Of a stretch of DNA of 62,734 bases, positions 25,368 through 35,308 are shown piece after piece (within the stretch, counting starts at the first letter, position 1; every line of letters starts with the position of its first letter). Below the pieces are notes generated by a model. The model was not told the DNA's origin. It was given only the letters and a program-made list of their open reading frames with translations, and made no database searches. Source of the DNA: Paracoccaceae bacterium (GTDB lineage Bacteria; Pseudomonadota; Alphaproteobacteria; Rhodobacterales; Rhodobacteraceae); contig JAJEBQ010000044.1 in NCBI GenBank assembly GCA_022822495.1, positions 1 through 62,734 of the forward strand, given 5' to 3'. A program made the translations under genes and the position numbers.

Positions 25368-27260
25368 TTAGGCCAGGATATCACCGTCATCGCGCTTAAC
25401 TGCAACGATGGCTGATCTTGCAACAGAATTACCCCCATTTGGCCAACCTTCGTTAGGATGTTGAATTCCTACAAACATGGTTCTTCTGTCGGAAGACCAT
25501 GTCATGCCGGTTACCTCACATTTTTGGGGTCCAACTAAAAATCTTCTGATTTCGCCTGTTGCTGTATCCCCAACCAGCATCTGGTTATTACCCTGACCCG
25601 CGAAATCACCTTCGTTGGAATAGTTTCCGTCCGTTTGGATCCATAGCAACCCTTTGGTATCAAACTTGATCCCGTCAGGTGAGTTAAACATGTTACCAGC
25701 ATCAACATTGGCAGAACCACGTCGATTGTCAGTATGTATTGCCGGATTGCCTGCAAGTACATATAAATCCCACTCGAATCCAGGGGCTGTATGATCATAC
25801 CCTTTTGGCCTCCAACGAACAATCTGACCATAAAGGTTAGCTTCACGCGGGTTCGGACCGCCGACAGGTGTAGGATCTCCACCGGCGTTTGGTTTAATCC
25901 CGCGGTTTTTATTATTGGTTAGTGCACAATATACTTCAGCAGCATTGGGGTTTGAGGTGACCCATTCCGGACGGTCCATTGTGGTTGCTCCGACAACAGA
26001 GGCAGCAATTCGGGTATTAACACAAATCTCGGCCTTGGATGCGAATCCAGTTGTTTCTGGGGTCAAATCCAACCATTGACCGGTACCATCCTCAAAAAAC
26101 TTGGCTACTGCAAGAGTACCTTTCTCCAGAAGTTCTGAATTATCACCGGTGGCAGCATAATAGCCATCAGAAATAAAGCGATAGATAAACTCACCTCGCT
26201 CATCATCACCCATATACACCACCACCTTACCATCTGAATTGATCACAACCTCGGCATTTTCATGCTTAAAGCGACCCAAGGCCGTCAATTTGCGTGGCTT
26301 GGATAAGGGATCAAAGGGGTCAATTTCTACAACATATCCAGCCCTATTGGGTTCGTTGGGATGCTTCTCAATATCGAAACGTTCATCAATAGTTGCCCAA
26401 CCATAACCCCAATCACTTGTTGAAATTCCATAGCGCTTGAATTCTGGCGATACCTCAAGATCCTGATTGTCCGATGAGAAATAACCATTGAAGTTCTCTT
26501 CACAGGTCAGGTACGTTCCCCAAGGTGTCATTCCATTACCGCAATTATTCCATGTTCCCAAGGATTCTGTTCCGGTTGGCTCGGCTGTAGTTTTGAGTAA
26601 ATCACTACCTCTTGCAGGACCTGTTATTTCCATTAAGGTTTCGGGAGTAATTCTTCGATTATAGGGGCTGTCAGCAACCACTTCCCAATTGCCATCAGTT
26701 TCCTTGATTTCAACAACTGAAACACCATGAGCTCTCATGCCCTTTAAGACATCATCATCATTGGCAAATTTTCCTTCCGGTCGGTTGCCCCAGATTACTC
26801 CCCGATTGGTATATTCATTGTTGACGACAAGGAGGTTAACATTTTCCCTGATAAAGAAATCCATACCGTCTGTGTTATCACCAAAGGTTAGGGCTTGCGA
26901 CGACCCTTCACCCCGTGATTCTTCATCAAATTCAGGTGCTCCAGGTAAAATCGGGTCTCCCCATTGTAGCAACACTGAAGAATTAAATCCTTCAGGCACG
27001 GTTACTGTATTCAACGTATTGGCATCGATTGGAACAAATCCAAATCGATCCATTCCGGCTTCTACTTTACCGGGGATCAAACCGCTACCAACGGTTGCAA
27101 CACTTCCAAAGGCAACGACGCCCCCTAAAAACGCACGACGCGAAATGGCGGCCGCGACGATGCGGTCGAATTCTGTTTCTTCTGGACGGGGGCTGACCAC
27201 CTCATCAAAGTCATCAAACGACAATTCATCAAGAGAATTTTCACTCATCATATACTCCAA
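25368..27260 (-). CDS. phoX: PhoX-family (DUF839) alkaline phosphatase, Tat-exported
   Basis: A 630-residue PhoX-type protein. A twin-arginine signal follows an acidic N-terminus (SRRAFLGGVVAFGSVATVG). Family features include WNNCGNGMTPWGTYLTCEEN with the metal-binding cysteine, YGWATIDERFDIEKHPNEPN, GRFKHENAEVVINSDGK, YMGDDERGEFIYRF and the C-terminal SPDGIKFDTKGLLWIQTDGN. PhoX is a Ca/Fe phosphomonoesterase common in marine and freshwater bacteria. With the downstream phytase-like protein it forms a two-gene phosphate-scavenging unit. I looked for a Pho box in the 180 bases upstream and did not find a convincing one. Confidence 0.9.
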   Translation of the reverse strand: MEYMMSENSLDELSFDDFDEVVSPRPEETEFDRIVAAAISRRAFLGGVVAFGSVATVGSGLIPGKVEAGMDRFGFVPIDANTLNTVTVPEGFNSSVLLQWGDPILPGAPEFDEESRGEGSSQALTFGDNTDGMDFFIRENVNLLVVNNEYTNRGVIWGNRPEGKFANDDDVLKGMRAHGVSVVEIKETDGNWEVVADSPYNRRITPETLMEITGPARGSDLLKTTAEPTGTESLGTWNNCGNGMTPWGTYLTCEENFNGYFSSDNQDLEVSPEFKRYGISTSDWGYGWATIDERFDIEKHPNEPNRAGYVVEIDPFDPLSKPRKLTALGRFKHENAEVVINSDGKVVVYMGDDERGEFIYRFISDGYYAATGDNSELLEKGTLAVAKFFEDGTGQWLDLTPETTGFASKAEICVNTRIAASVVGATTMDRPEWVTSNPNAAEVYCALTNNKNRGIKPNAGGDPTPVGGPNPREANLYGQIVRWRPKGYDHTAPGFEWDLYVLAGNPAIHTDNRRGSANVDAGNMFNSPDGIKFDTKGLLWIQTDGNYSNEGDFAGQGNNQMLVGDTATGEIRRFLVGPQKCEVTGMTWSSDRRTMFVGIQHPNEGWPNGGNSVARSAIVAVKRDDGDILA

Positions 27261-27442
27261 AAAAAGACTTTGTGTTCACCGTTGAACCTACGGCCAACAA
27301 ATTGGAGTGCAATCTAGGGTGTGAGTGTTACTTTAGGGTAAAGGAATTATTAAAGTATTTCGGCAACTTTTAGAAAGAAATATGAAGGGATAGCAGTTAG
27401 GGGTTAATCCCGATCTCCTGTATCACCATGACTTGAAAATAG

Positions 27443-27571
27443 TATATATGGTTTGAGGCCAGGTACTTGTATCGTTATTTCAAAACCGATCTTACAGGTG
27501 ACTGCGTATACGGCTGTTGGACTCTTAAACAAGATCATCCGGTTTCTAATGGTTTTGAACTTGATTTATAG
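27443..27571 (+). pseudogene. Degenerate icmT 3' end, second copy
   Basis: In one open frame the sequence reads YIWFEARYLYRYFKTDLTGD, then after a diverged stretch DHPVSNGFELDL and a stop. It aligns with the end of icmT (IWLESRG..., HRYIKTYLIGD, HPVSYGFEID) at roughly half identical residues. A stop lies directly upstream (27440-27442), so no full gene is present. Because identity is much lower than between the other 3'-end duplications in the window, it is either an older event or comes from a different Dot/Icm-type element. Confidence 0.75.
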
Positions 27572-27878
27572 TGTTGCTTGCTAACTTTTTCCCTAAAATT
27601 AATCAACAACATCATCTTCCAGCTGGATGTAATACTTGTAATCCTACCAAGTTGATTTGAGTAGGTATGAAGTTCTAAATTTCCAAACAAGAAATCATTA
27701 TTTCGGAATTCTTATGGGCATCTCTAACAAGCTTTTTTCGATGTCGTATGGTTTTTATCTAAAACATAATTCTCTCCCAATCTCAAACAATCATTTCAGA
27801 TTCCAGGCGATGTGTCATTAGGCCACATATCGCTCTTCGTATGCAAACCACCACCTTATCGTGCCACCAAACTCTTAT
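27572..27878. other. AT-rich spacer
   Basis: About 300 bases between the icmT relic and the IS110 remnant. No gene, repeat or hairpin that I can support. Confidence 0.4.
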
Positions 27879-28800
27879 TCAGTTCGGTGTGCCAACATCA
27901 ATCAGCTCCGTAACCAAAATCCCACATGCGTAGCGACGACACTCCGGGAGGGTGGACACTCTCCTCTGTCGAGGTGGTGGTGTCACTGTACGAGAGCTCC
28001 CTCTGGGATCACACCCCGGGGTACACAGCCACAAAACAACCAGAAGCTTACATCCCAAGATAACAACAAACTTCTTTTTATTGCGACCATTGCCATCCTT
28101 GGTTCGGTCACGATACCAAAGAGACAATGTGCTTTCAGGCTGATGATAAAGCCAGCACCAAGCCATCTGAATATGATGGGAAAGTTCTTGGAGGGGCCAG
28201 ATTGAGTGATCCCCTGATCCCAATCCATGCGACCAGAACTCCAGGGAGCCGACGTCAACCCAGCCCAATGACCAAATTGACACCGATTCCTGAAGTCCCT
28301 TATATACCCCTTACACGCCAACAAGGTCGTATCAACCATACCAATCCCTTTGATCCGCATCAAGGCGAACGCCAATCCTTCGGTCGTCGAGGCCTCAACT
28401 TTGGCAATCTGCTCCTTGATCAGATTCAACCTGGCGACCGTCCGTGTGTTCCTGGCATAAGCCAGTGGCGGTAACAGTCGCAATTTTGTGTGTCCTGATG
28501 TTGGGCCTCCGTTGCCGGGCAGTAAACACCAATGACCCAAGACGAACGACTGATTTCCACAGACATTTGAATTGAGCTCAATCCTGGTTGATCGTTGATG
28601 GGATTTGTTCCTTTTTCATGATGTGAACTCCCTAAAATAGATTGAGGTTTAAGATTTGGAGTACTCACTTGCTCAGGGGCCTCTCCACACACTAGTTTTA
28701 TTTTGCTCAGTCGGCCGAGTCTTATCAGCGATGGCATTGCGTTCCGTTCCGGTCCCCACTATACGCTCGATTTCTTTGGCAAGGTCATTCGGATCGCGAT
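27879..28800 (-). pseudogene. IS110-family transposase remnant
   Basis: Minus-strand fragments in several frames match the C-terminal IS116/IS110 transposase domain: MRIKGIGMVDTTLL, then DFRNRCQFGHWAGLTSAPWS with SGRMDWDQGITQSG, followed in the next frame by IQMAWCWLYHQPESTLSLWY. Further upstream only traces are left, interrupted by several stops (for example before SSYFREFTS-like sequence near 28630). IS110 elements use a DEDD/serine recombinase guided by a bridge RNA and leave no conventional inverted repeats, so the edges cannot be set. Clearly inactive. Confidence 0.75.
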
Positions 28801-29136
28801 GATCACCCTTAATTTAATGGACCAGATACCGCCTCTCTTTGACAGTCTTAAGAACAATACGCACTAACATGTGCTGACCTGCTTTTGATGAGAGGGAAAA
28901 ATCTGGTCGTGTCATGTTAAGCCGAACTGAATAAAGGAAGAGGTTCTGAATGAGACACCGGAGATCAGGATAAAACACGATAAAATTGATTTTCTGTATG
29001 GGAAAGACCACATGTTGGAGGACATTATGGTATTATGGAAAATGATGGAATGATAAATTGCAGGCAAACAAAGCCCATTTGATTAAGATAATCTGGGCCG
29101 ATATACCCAGAAGATAACCGGGAAGGCAAGACATCA
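28801..29136. other. Spacer before the DUF234-type ATPase
   Basis: About 335 bases with no supported gene. The promoter of the ATPase gene at 29137 is expected here; GGGAAGG at about 29120-29126 can serve as its ribosome binding site. Confidence 0.35.
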
Positions 29137-30783
29137 ATGACCAAAACGGACTGGCGTTTCTATGGCCGGAAAGACATCAAGAACATGCTCCTTGACAGGT
29201 TTGGCTATGACACCCCCGCCAATAGAAGATCTTTCAGCACGTATTGGATCAGGGGCCGGCGAGGGGTTGGTAAAACCGAACTGATCAGTGAAGTCGAGGC
29301 AGGGATATCATCTGATATTCCCTTTGTCTATTATCAGATGGACGAAGGTGACGAAGGACCCTATCCATTGGCAACAATGAATGAAAGCCTGTTAATTGAA
29401 GCGAAAAAAAATGGTCTTCCGAATATATCACAAATACTTCCCCCGACCGAACCCGAAGGAGATATCAATCACTTTAAAAACATTCTCACCACCTTGTGGC
29501 GTGAGGGAGCGGTGGTGGTGCTTGATGAGTTTCACAATGCAGCCGGCACGCGTATCCCTTCTGCTCTCAAGGCCATCATTGATATTGCCATCGGCGGTCG
29601 GGGTGATTACGGCAAAAAATATCCCGGCAAGCTGGTGCTGATGGGGTCCCATCAACAGAAAATTGATGGCATGTTTACATCAACAAAACCCCTGCATGGT
29701 TTGGTGGATGAGGGCATGACTCTTGATCCTTGGTCACTGCGGACAACCCTCGCGGTTGCCGATGAGCATGGCATCCTGGTGGAGCCGGGCAAATTCCTGA
29801 CCCTGTGGACCGCCTATGGCGGCATGCCCCGGAACTGGCGGCGCTACTGCACAGCCAATAGTCATGCCCATCTGCATGACATTGCTGATGAACACACTTG
29901 GCGTCAGGAGTTTCTGAAGATTGAGCATCAGATTCTGCAGAAGGGGTATCATGAACGCTTTGATGACCGGGCCTTTGTCGAATTGCAACCCGAACATCGG
30001 GATCTGTTTCTGTGGATTGGGGAACGTCACCCGCGCGGCGTCCAGTTACGGCAAATCCCCAGGGAATATGGCGCCAATCCGGCCAAGATCGAATTACTGA
30101 TTTATTTAAAGCAACGGGTTGGCCTGATGGAGAAAAATGCTCCTTTCGGGAAAAAAGATGAACCGCGTTGGCGGATCAGCGACAACAACACCCTGTTTCA
30201 GGTTGGTGTCTTTCCCGGGCTTTGGAAGGATCCCACCAGGGAAAAAAAGACCCTTGCCAGCACGTTTGATTACAGGGAGGCAGATAGAAAAATGATAACC
30301 CTGGAAGGCCCTGCCCTTGAACAGATGGGAGCTCAATATCTCAAGGAATTGCCGCCAGCCAAATTTCAAACTCAATCCGCTGCATGGCATCCAAAAATTG
30401 TAGGTGATGTAGATGTTCTGGCCGTGGGGGAGGAAGGTGGTACCAGAACCATCTGGCTGGGCAATGCCAAGCGGAATCCAGAAGCCCATGATCCCTGGAA
30501 CATGAAGGAATTGTATAAAGAATTTTTGACCACACTTGGTGAAGAGACAACAAGGTGCAGGCGTCTGCTTATCTCGCCATCATTTAAAAAACTCGACTCC
30601 CATAAGTTGGAAGCCTTCAGGAATACGGATTTTGAAATGATTGGCATTCCTGACATGGCAAGAAATCTGGGTATCAACTTGGTCTTGGAATTAGATACAG
30701 ATAGTTCACTGGAAAATGGTAATACTGAAAAGGAAGCAAAATCCGATCCACCAACCTGTCACGATTCTGAAATGAGACCATAA
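29137..30783 (+). CDS. AAA+ ATPase with DUF234-like nuclease C-terminus
   Basis: A 548-residue protein of the archaeal-ATPase/DUF234 type. Walker A is GRRGVGKT (residues 40-47) and Walker B is AVVVLDEFHN (about 127-136). A winged-helix linker region (RGVQLRQIPREYGANPAKIE) is followed by a C-terminal restriction-like fold with DVDVLA...TIWLGNAKRN, where D-x-D and the K after the strand resemble a PD-(D/E)xK site in variant form. Members are common in mobile and defence islands but their activity is poorly known. It is followed after about 75 bases by a possible RNase H-fold protein on the same strand, which may be a partner. Confidence 0.75.
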   Translation: MTKTDWRFYGRKDIKNMLLDRFGYDTPANRRSFSTYWIRGRRGVGKTELISEVEAGISSDIPFVYYQMDEGDEGPYPLATMNESLLIEAKKNGLPNISQILPPTEPEGDINHFKNILTTLWREGAVVVLDEFHNAAGTRIPSALKAIIDIAIGGRGDYGKKYPGKLVLMGSHQQKIDGMFTSTKPLHGLVDEGMTLDPWSLRTTLAVADEHGILVEPGKFLTLWTAYGGMPRNWRRYCTANSHAHLHDIADEHTWRQEFLKIEHQILQKGYHERFDDRAFVELQPEHRDLFLWIGERHPRGVQLRQIPREYGANPAKIELLIYLKQRVGLMEKNAPFGKKDEPRWRISDNNTLFQVGVFPGLWKDPTREKKTLASTFDYREADRKMITLEGPALEQMGAQYLKELPPAKFQTQSAAWHPKIVGDVDVLAVGEEGGTRTIWLGNAKRNPEAHDPWNMKELYKEFLTTLGEETTRCRRLLISPSFKKLDSHKLEAFRNTDFEMIGIPDMARNLGINLVLELDTDSSLENGNTEKEAKSDPPTCHDSEMRP

Positions 30784-30858
30784 AGCTTGACCATCATACA
30801 TTTATAAATCAAGTCGTGCTGTTTGGTAATTGATGAAATTAGGAATCTGAGTCTTATA

Positions 30859-31542
30859 ATGCTAGATAAACTCAAAATTTATTGTGCTGACATCGGATCT
30901 GTTGCCAAAAATAAATTTGGATGGGCAAGATTATATCGCGGTGAAAGTAAAACTGGCAATTGCATGGTTACCTTGGTTGATGATATTGCCAACTCTTTGG
31001 CAAAGGGGCAGAAGGTTGCACTCGGTTTTGAATGTCCTTTATGGATTCCTGTTTCCTCCAGCCCCGAAGATCTCACGAAAGGCCGGAATGTGGATGGTAA
31101 ATACCCTTGGTCAGCCGGCGCGGGGACAGCAGTATGCACCACAGGTCTTACCCAAGTCGTCTGGATCCTTAGTGAATTACGGTGCCGTTTGGACACCCGG
31201 GAATTGGCTCCTACTTCAATAACTCTGGATTGGTCAGAGTGCAGGGATGGAGAGGCAAATATATTTATTTGGGAAGCCTTTATAACAGGCGCAGCAAAAG
31301 GAAAGGATCATTCGGAGGATGCATTAATTGCATGTCGCACATTTAACAAGCGTTTGCCAGACCTCTTTGTGAATTATAATCAAGAGCCAAAAGTTCGCTC
31401 CTTGATTGGTGGTGCACTATTGTGGTCAGGCTGGTCAGACAACCTGTCCCTGCTACGTAAGCCTTGCCTTGTCATCCGCCCCTGGTTCATAGTTCGTCTC
31501 TCTAACTTCTTCAATGGATACCAGAAGATAGTGACCGAGTAA
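30859..31542 (+). CDS. Hypothetical protein, possibly RNase H-like fold
   Basis: From ATG 30859 (MLDKLKIYCADIGSVAKNK) a protein of 227 residues; an upstream start at 30823 would add 12. The order of acidic residues suggests an RNase H-like nuclease: DIGS on the first strand, GFECPLWIPV, and a late DHSEDALIACRTF helix, as in DUF429-type proteins. This is inference from pattern only. It directly follows the DUF234-type ATPase, so the two may form a two-gene unit. Confidence 0.45.
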   Translation: MLDKLKIYCADIGSVAKNKFGWARLYRGESKTGNCMVTLVDDIANSLAKGQKVALGFECPLWIPVSSSPEDLTKGRNVDGKYPWSAGAGTAVCTTGLTQVVWILSELRCRLDTRELAPTSITLDWSECRDGEANIFIWEAFITGAAKGKDHSEDALIACRTFNKRLPDLFVNYNQEPKVRSLIGGALLWSGWSDNLSLLRKPCLVIRPWFIVRLSNFFNGYQKIVTE

Positions 31543-31700
31543 AAGATGTCCCTACTTTTTGTGAGGGTAATTGGGTATGCAAACGGTAGGTTTTCTTTCT
31601 TTTTGTTGTTTTATACATTTCAAGTCTGTGGGTAATAACAACCACATTTAACAGACTTGATGTTGACGATTTACATTAACCAGCATTATTTTGATTAGTT

Positions 31701-32324
31701 CTATGCAACTTGATCCCACGGAGCAAGCTTGGCTTCTTTTGAACGTTCCAATATTTTTATCAACCCACGGACGTCCCGCTTTGGCTTGTTGATGCTTTGA
31801 GGATCAAAGGTATATAAACCCACAAACCCTTCTGATCCGATTAAAGAACCGACTTTATTAAAATATTCTTCAAGATTATCTTGAAATTCATCCAGTTCTT
31901 CCCCTTCAAATCCACCCAAAATGTCATCATTTAGGTGTGTATCCCAATCAAAATGAGCAATGATCCTGTTTCTTACATCTTTCTGTTTTTTACCAAATTC
32001 AACAAGCTTTTGATTGAGAGTAAGGATTTCCTTACAAGCGTCCGAATTTTGGTTTTGGCATACCAATTTGGTAATTTGTTGCGTTGATAAATTTTTCTTG
32101 CCTGCAGTCTTGGCAGGACCAACAATTTTGTAGATATCAAGAATAATGAATTTGAGAAGTGCATTATTAAGTTGTCTACCAAAGAAATCTTCTGCTGTTT
32201 CTTTCAAGAGTTGTACTGTATCGGGATCGTGATAAAGTACCTTAAAGGTGTCAATATATTTAAACAGTATCAAGGCTTGATCCCTCAGGATCTCGAACGC
32301 TCGTTTAATCTCGCCTTCTTGCAT
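31701..32324 (-). CDS. AbiU2-like HEPN protein
   Basis: A 207-residue all-helical protein with a HEPN catalytic motif KDVRNRIIAHFDWD (R-x5-H) in the middle, flanked by helices (EILRDQALILFKYIDTFK, LKFIILDIYKIVGPAKTA). This resembles the AbiU2 group, seen in abortive-infection and toxin contexts, which would cleave RNA. There is no obvious antitoxin next to it; the DUF3800 relic lies on the other side on the plus strand. Function inferred from the motif. Confidence 0.65.
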   Translation of the reverse strand: MQEGEIKRAFEILRDQALILFKYIDTFKVLYHDPDTVQLLKETAEDFFGRQLNNALLKFIILDIYKIVGPAKTAGKKNLSTQQITKLVCQNQNSDACKEILTLNQKLVEFGKKQKDVRNRIIAHFDWDTHLNDDILGGFEGEELDEFQDNLEEYFNKVGSLIGSEGFVGLYTFDPQSINKPKRDVRGLIKILERSKEAKLAPWDQVA

Positions 32325-32589
32325 GGTGCCACAAATGACAATTGATAATTCAGTTTAAATACAAACATTAATTCTATACCTGGTTTGTCGGTCAAATTCA
32401 ATAAGGAGTGCTACCAGCCTATTAAAAGGTTTCTGTTCGAAAAATTTAGCCATTTTGTGGTTTGGTCAAGACGGGTCAGAACTTGATTTGAAGTCATCAT
32501 ACCAGGATCGTTTTGTATTGACCATACATTAGCGTTATTTATTATCAGCGATTCATCATCAAGCAAGACTCATTAAACGGCAAAACAAA

Positions 32590-33351
32590 ATGTACCAAAA
32601 GGATTTAGAGAAAAATGTTGAATTTTCTGATTATATCATCTATGCGGACGAAAGCGGTGACCATAGCTTGAATTCCATTGATCCTGATTACCCTGTATTC
32701 GTACTTGCTTTTGTGTAATTCGAAAGGAGGGCTATTTAGCAAAAATCGTTCCTTCCGTTCAGCGTTTCAAATTTAATTACTGGGGTCACGACAGCGTCAT
32801 ATTGCATGAACGTGAAATACGGAAGCAAGAAGGAGTTTTCAGTTTTTTACGGAGAAATCCAGAATTGCGAGATAAATTCTATGCTGAATTAAATACACTC
32901 GTTGAAAAATCACCCATTACTTTCATTGCCTCAGTCATTAACAAGGTTGAGCACAGTAAAAAATATTACAACCCTTGGAACCCCTATGAAGTTGTATTGC
33001 TATTCTGTATGGAAAAGCTTCACAGTTTCCTTAGCGAAAATTCTCAGCAAGAGAGGACAATTCATGTTGTTTTTGAAAAAAGGGGAAACAAGGAAGATAA
33101 GAGCCTAGAACTTGCATTTCGTCGTATTGTAAGCAATGATTGGCAGTTGGGTAAAAACACATAAGAACTTTATTTTGTTCAATTTTCAATCTGTTTTTGT
33201 ACCAAAATTGGAAAATTCTATAGGTCTACAACTCGCTGATATGGCTGCTAGACCAATTGGACTGAGCATCCTAAACCCAAATCAAAAAAACCGTGCATTT
33301 ACAATCATAAAACCAAAAATTCATAGTGGTGGGTTGAAATGCTTTCCATAG
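32590..33351 (+). pseudogene. DUF3800 protein, broken by two frameshifts
   Basis: Three consecutive frames rebuild one DUF3800 protein. The first (from ATG 32590) has SDYIIYADESGDHSLNSIDP, the usual catalytic opening. The second (about 32720-33160) has WGHDSVILHEREIRKQEGVF, LVEKSPITFIASVIN and HVVFEKRGNKEDKSLELAFR. The third (33136-33351) has the conserved end NSIGLQLADMAARPIGLSIL. Shifts lie near 32718 and 33150. DUF3800 proteins have an RNase H-like fold and are frequent in defence islands. Inactive here unless the shifts are sequencing errors. Confidence 0.75.
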
Positions 33352-33714
33352 ATACTACCGAAAAGCGCCGGTAAAACAAAAGGGCACCGGTATCTCCAGC
33401 ACCCCATTGTCAACCAGGTAAAGCCCAATCCTTAACCCTTATTTAAACGCTTTGAGTATTTAATTCAAGTAATTTTTGTAACTCTCAGGTAGTCCCAGTG
33501 TAGATTAATAAAGGGACATCCGTTGGCCAAGATTATTTATGGGACAAGGTTCCTCGTTCGCTGTCGAGAACAGGTGATCCAGAATCAAGCCTTGCCAACA
33601 AATCAGTTGCCTCGTTTCCCAAGGCATCAAGGGCGTTCCCCCATGTTCCTATCGCCCCTCTTTGAGAATTAAGGCTTTCATCATACCCTTCCAAGATGGC
33701 CGGGGTGGACACTG
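33352..33714. other. Spacer, no gene seen
   Basis: About 360 bases between the DUF3800 relic and the end of the broken HEPN gene. I see no supported coding frame or repeat. Confidence 0.35.
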
Positions 33715-34104
33715 CTAAAGTTTTGGACTGCTTGGTAACTTTGACTGCTCCGGCTTAAGCGGATCAAGTTCCTCCAGGAGATCACACACGTTGTTGTAAA
33801 ATATTGGCACATGCTCCTTAATTGTGGACCATACAATTTCATCATCAATATGATCCTATTCACGTGTTAATTTGTTCCTGAAACCGATCACACCTCTAAT
33901 TTCTGGTATTCTGTTTGCTAAATCAGGATCACCATTCTTTATTCGATTTACGGCCTCGTCAATTTTTACAAAATTATAATGAACAATATCCTGCTGTTTC
34001 CAATTCACGCCCCATTCTGCTTCACTCAGATCAGCGGTTATCTCAAAAATACGGTCGCAAAATGTCTTGATGTCATAGAGATATGCTAAGTTCTTATTTT
34101 TCAT
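33715..34104 (-). pseudogene. HEPN toxin partner, catalytic His lost and early stop
   Basis: From ATG 34104 (MKNKNLAYLYDIKTFCDRIF) the HEPN frame reads well to GFRNKLTRE, then TAG, then continues in frame with DHIDDEIVWSTIKEHVPIFY and a natural stop at 33715, 130 codons in all. The family motif here is normally RNxLTHEYD. The His codon is CGT (Arg; from CAT) and the Tyr codon is TAG. Both the catalytic histidine and the tyrosine modified by the MNT partner are therefore gone. The toxin should be dead while the overlapping MNT gene is intact. Confidence 0.8.
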
Positions 34105-34405
34105 AGATCAAGACACGGTCCTCGTCAATGGATGCCTTGCGGTAGGGATTGCGAATCGTCCCCATCCGGACCAAATCAACATCCCGTTCCAAGGTCTCTT
34201 CCAAGGCCAGGATCATATCAAGGTGTCTTTGAGCCAATCCTGGAAACAGGGGTGGATTATAATCCACCAGAAAATCAACATCACTACGCAGCGGATCAAA
34301 ATCCGTTCCCCTAGCGGCAGAGCCAAAGGCTTCCAGTCGGGCTACGTCATATTTGCGACAGATGGTGACGATTTCGGTTTGTTTGTAAGTTATAACTTGA
34401 TGCAT
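34094..34405 (-). CDS. MNT-type nucleotidyltransferase antitoxin, second copy
   Basis: A 103-residue protein closely related to the one at 13962-14273, with the same FGSAARGTDFD and SDVDFLVDYN active-site block and a third acidic residue in RDVDLVRMG. The start MHQVITYKQTEIVTICRKYD is similar to the other copy. It overlaps the damaged HEPN gene by 11 bases. It appears intact; with a dead toxin partner it may be a relic on the way to loss, or an antitoxin that still acts on other HEPN toxins. Confidence 0.82.
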   Translation of the reverse strand: MHQVITYKQTEIVTICRKYDVARLEAFGSAARGTDFDPLRSDVDFLVDYNPPLFPGLAQRHLDMILALEETLERDVDLVRMGTIRNPYRKASIDEDRVLIYEK

Positions 34406-34700
34406 TTGGCTGTCCTCGCCAGTTCTCCGGTTATCTTCAACGGAAATATATTCTAAAAGCCAACAAATAACAACTCCTCTAGCCTGGTTAAAGCCCCTTT
34501 TTCTGATTTGGCTGCCATGTCAGCCCCACCTGGATTGGACACCCCGGGGAGACATCCACCCCTTTATCATCATATTAGTGTATGTATTTCCAGCATTTAC
34601 CCTTGAAGTTGACAAGTTACTTTGGTAAAATAAAAGGTCCTTATTTTCTGCCCATTCTGTTGGAGGGAACCAAGTAATACCAGTACCAAGAGAGTGACGA

Positions 34701-35146
34701 TTGATGATTTTAAAGTTGTTCTGGTATAGGGTACTCCTAATTGAATTTAAACGACTAGGACGAAAACAGTATAAAGACAGTGAGCATCCCCAAACACAAT
34801 TACAGAAATATATCCGAGAACTTCAAAGCTTTGAATCAATAGATATTAATGGACGCCCCATCAACCTTAATACAGATGCAATGTTTTACTGTTATGTTGT
34901 TGCAGATATTTTTGGCAAAATGAACGAATGGACATATACCTAGAAACGAACTGCAAATAGAACAGGTCGTGTATATGAACCAAACTCTCTGGCTTGAATG
35001 GCTTTATTGAAATCATAGGATGGGATCAACTTATCAAGGATGCAAAAGACCGAAACAGGGCTTTTTTTGATAAAACTGGAATAACTGGCAAAAGTATATT
35101 CAGCGATGAACATGCCACATAAATCATTCAATTTGCATTTTGAATT
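34701..35146 (+). pseudogene. C-terminal fragment of an ATP-binding/nuclease-type protein
   Basis: A frame at 34701-34943 carries LLIEFKRLGRKQYKDSEHPQ, QLQKYIRELQSF and AMFYCYVVADIFGKMNEW. I associate this E-F-K-R...Y-I-R...YCY pattern with the C-terminal restriction-like domain of GHKL-ATPase-type proteins found in defence loci. After the stop the other frames hold further related scraps (VYEPNSLA). No start or N-terminal part is present. A decayed remnant; the family call is tentative. Confidence 0.45.
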
Positions 35147-35230
35147 CAACTGTTTGAAATTGTTCCTCTTACCTAATTAAATGTGTTTGTGCTAACCTTG
35201 AACCACTCTAATTCTCCAAGTTACAGCCTC

Positions 35231-35298
35231 ACCAGTTCGAACGGCTATTATCTGGAATAATTAAACTTGCCTGTATCATACCGGCAAAATAATTGTCA
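35231..35298 (-). repeat. 68-bp direct repeat copy A (detached dotL 3' end)
   Basis: Ungapped match to 36356-36423 with 4 mismatches in 68 (94%). On the minus strand it still encodes DNYFAGMIQASLII and ends SRSNW followed by TGA, against SHSKW and TAA at the end of the present dotL. The Panacea TA pair lies between the copies. Confidence 0.92.
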
Positions 35299-35308
35299 CC
35301 GACAATGT

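Noticed and set aside
34940..35149. A 69-codon minus frame
   Set aside because: It lies opposite the decayed plus-strand nuclease fragment and has no features of its own.
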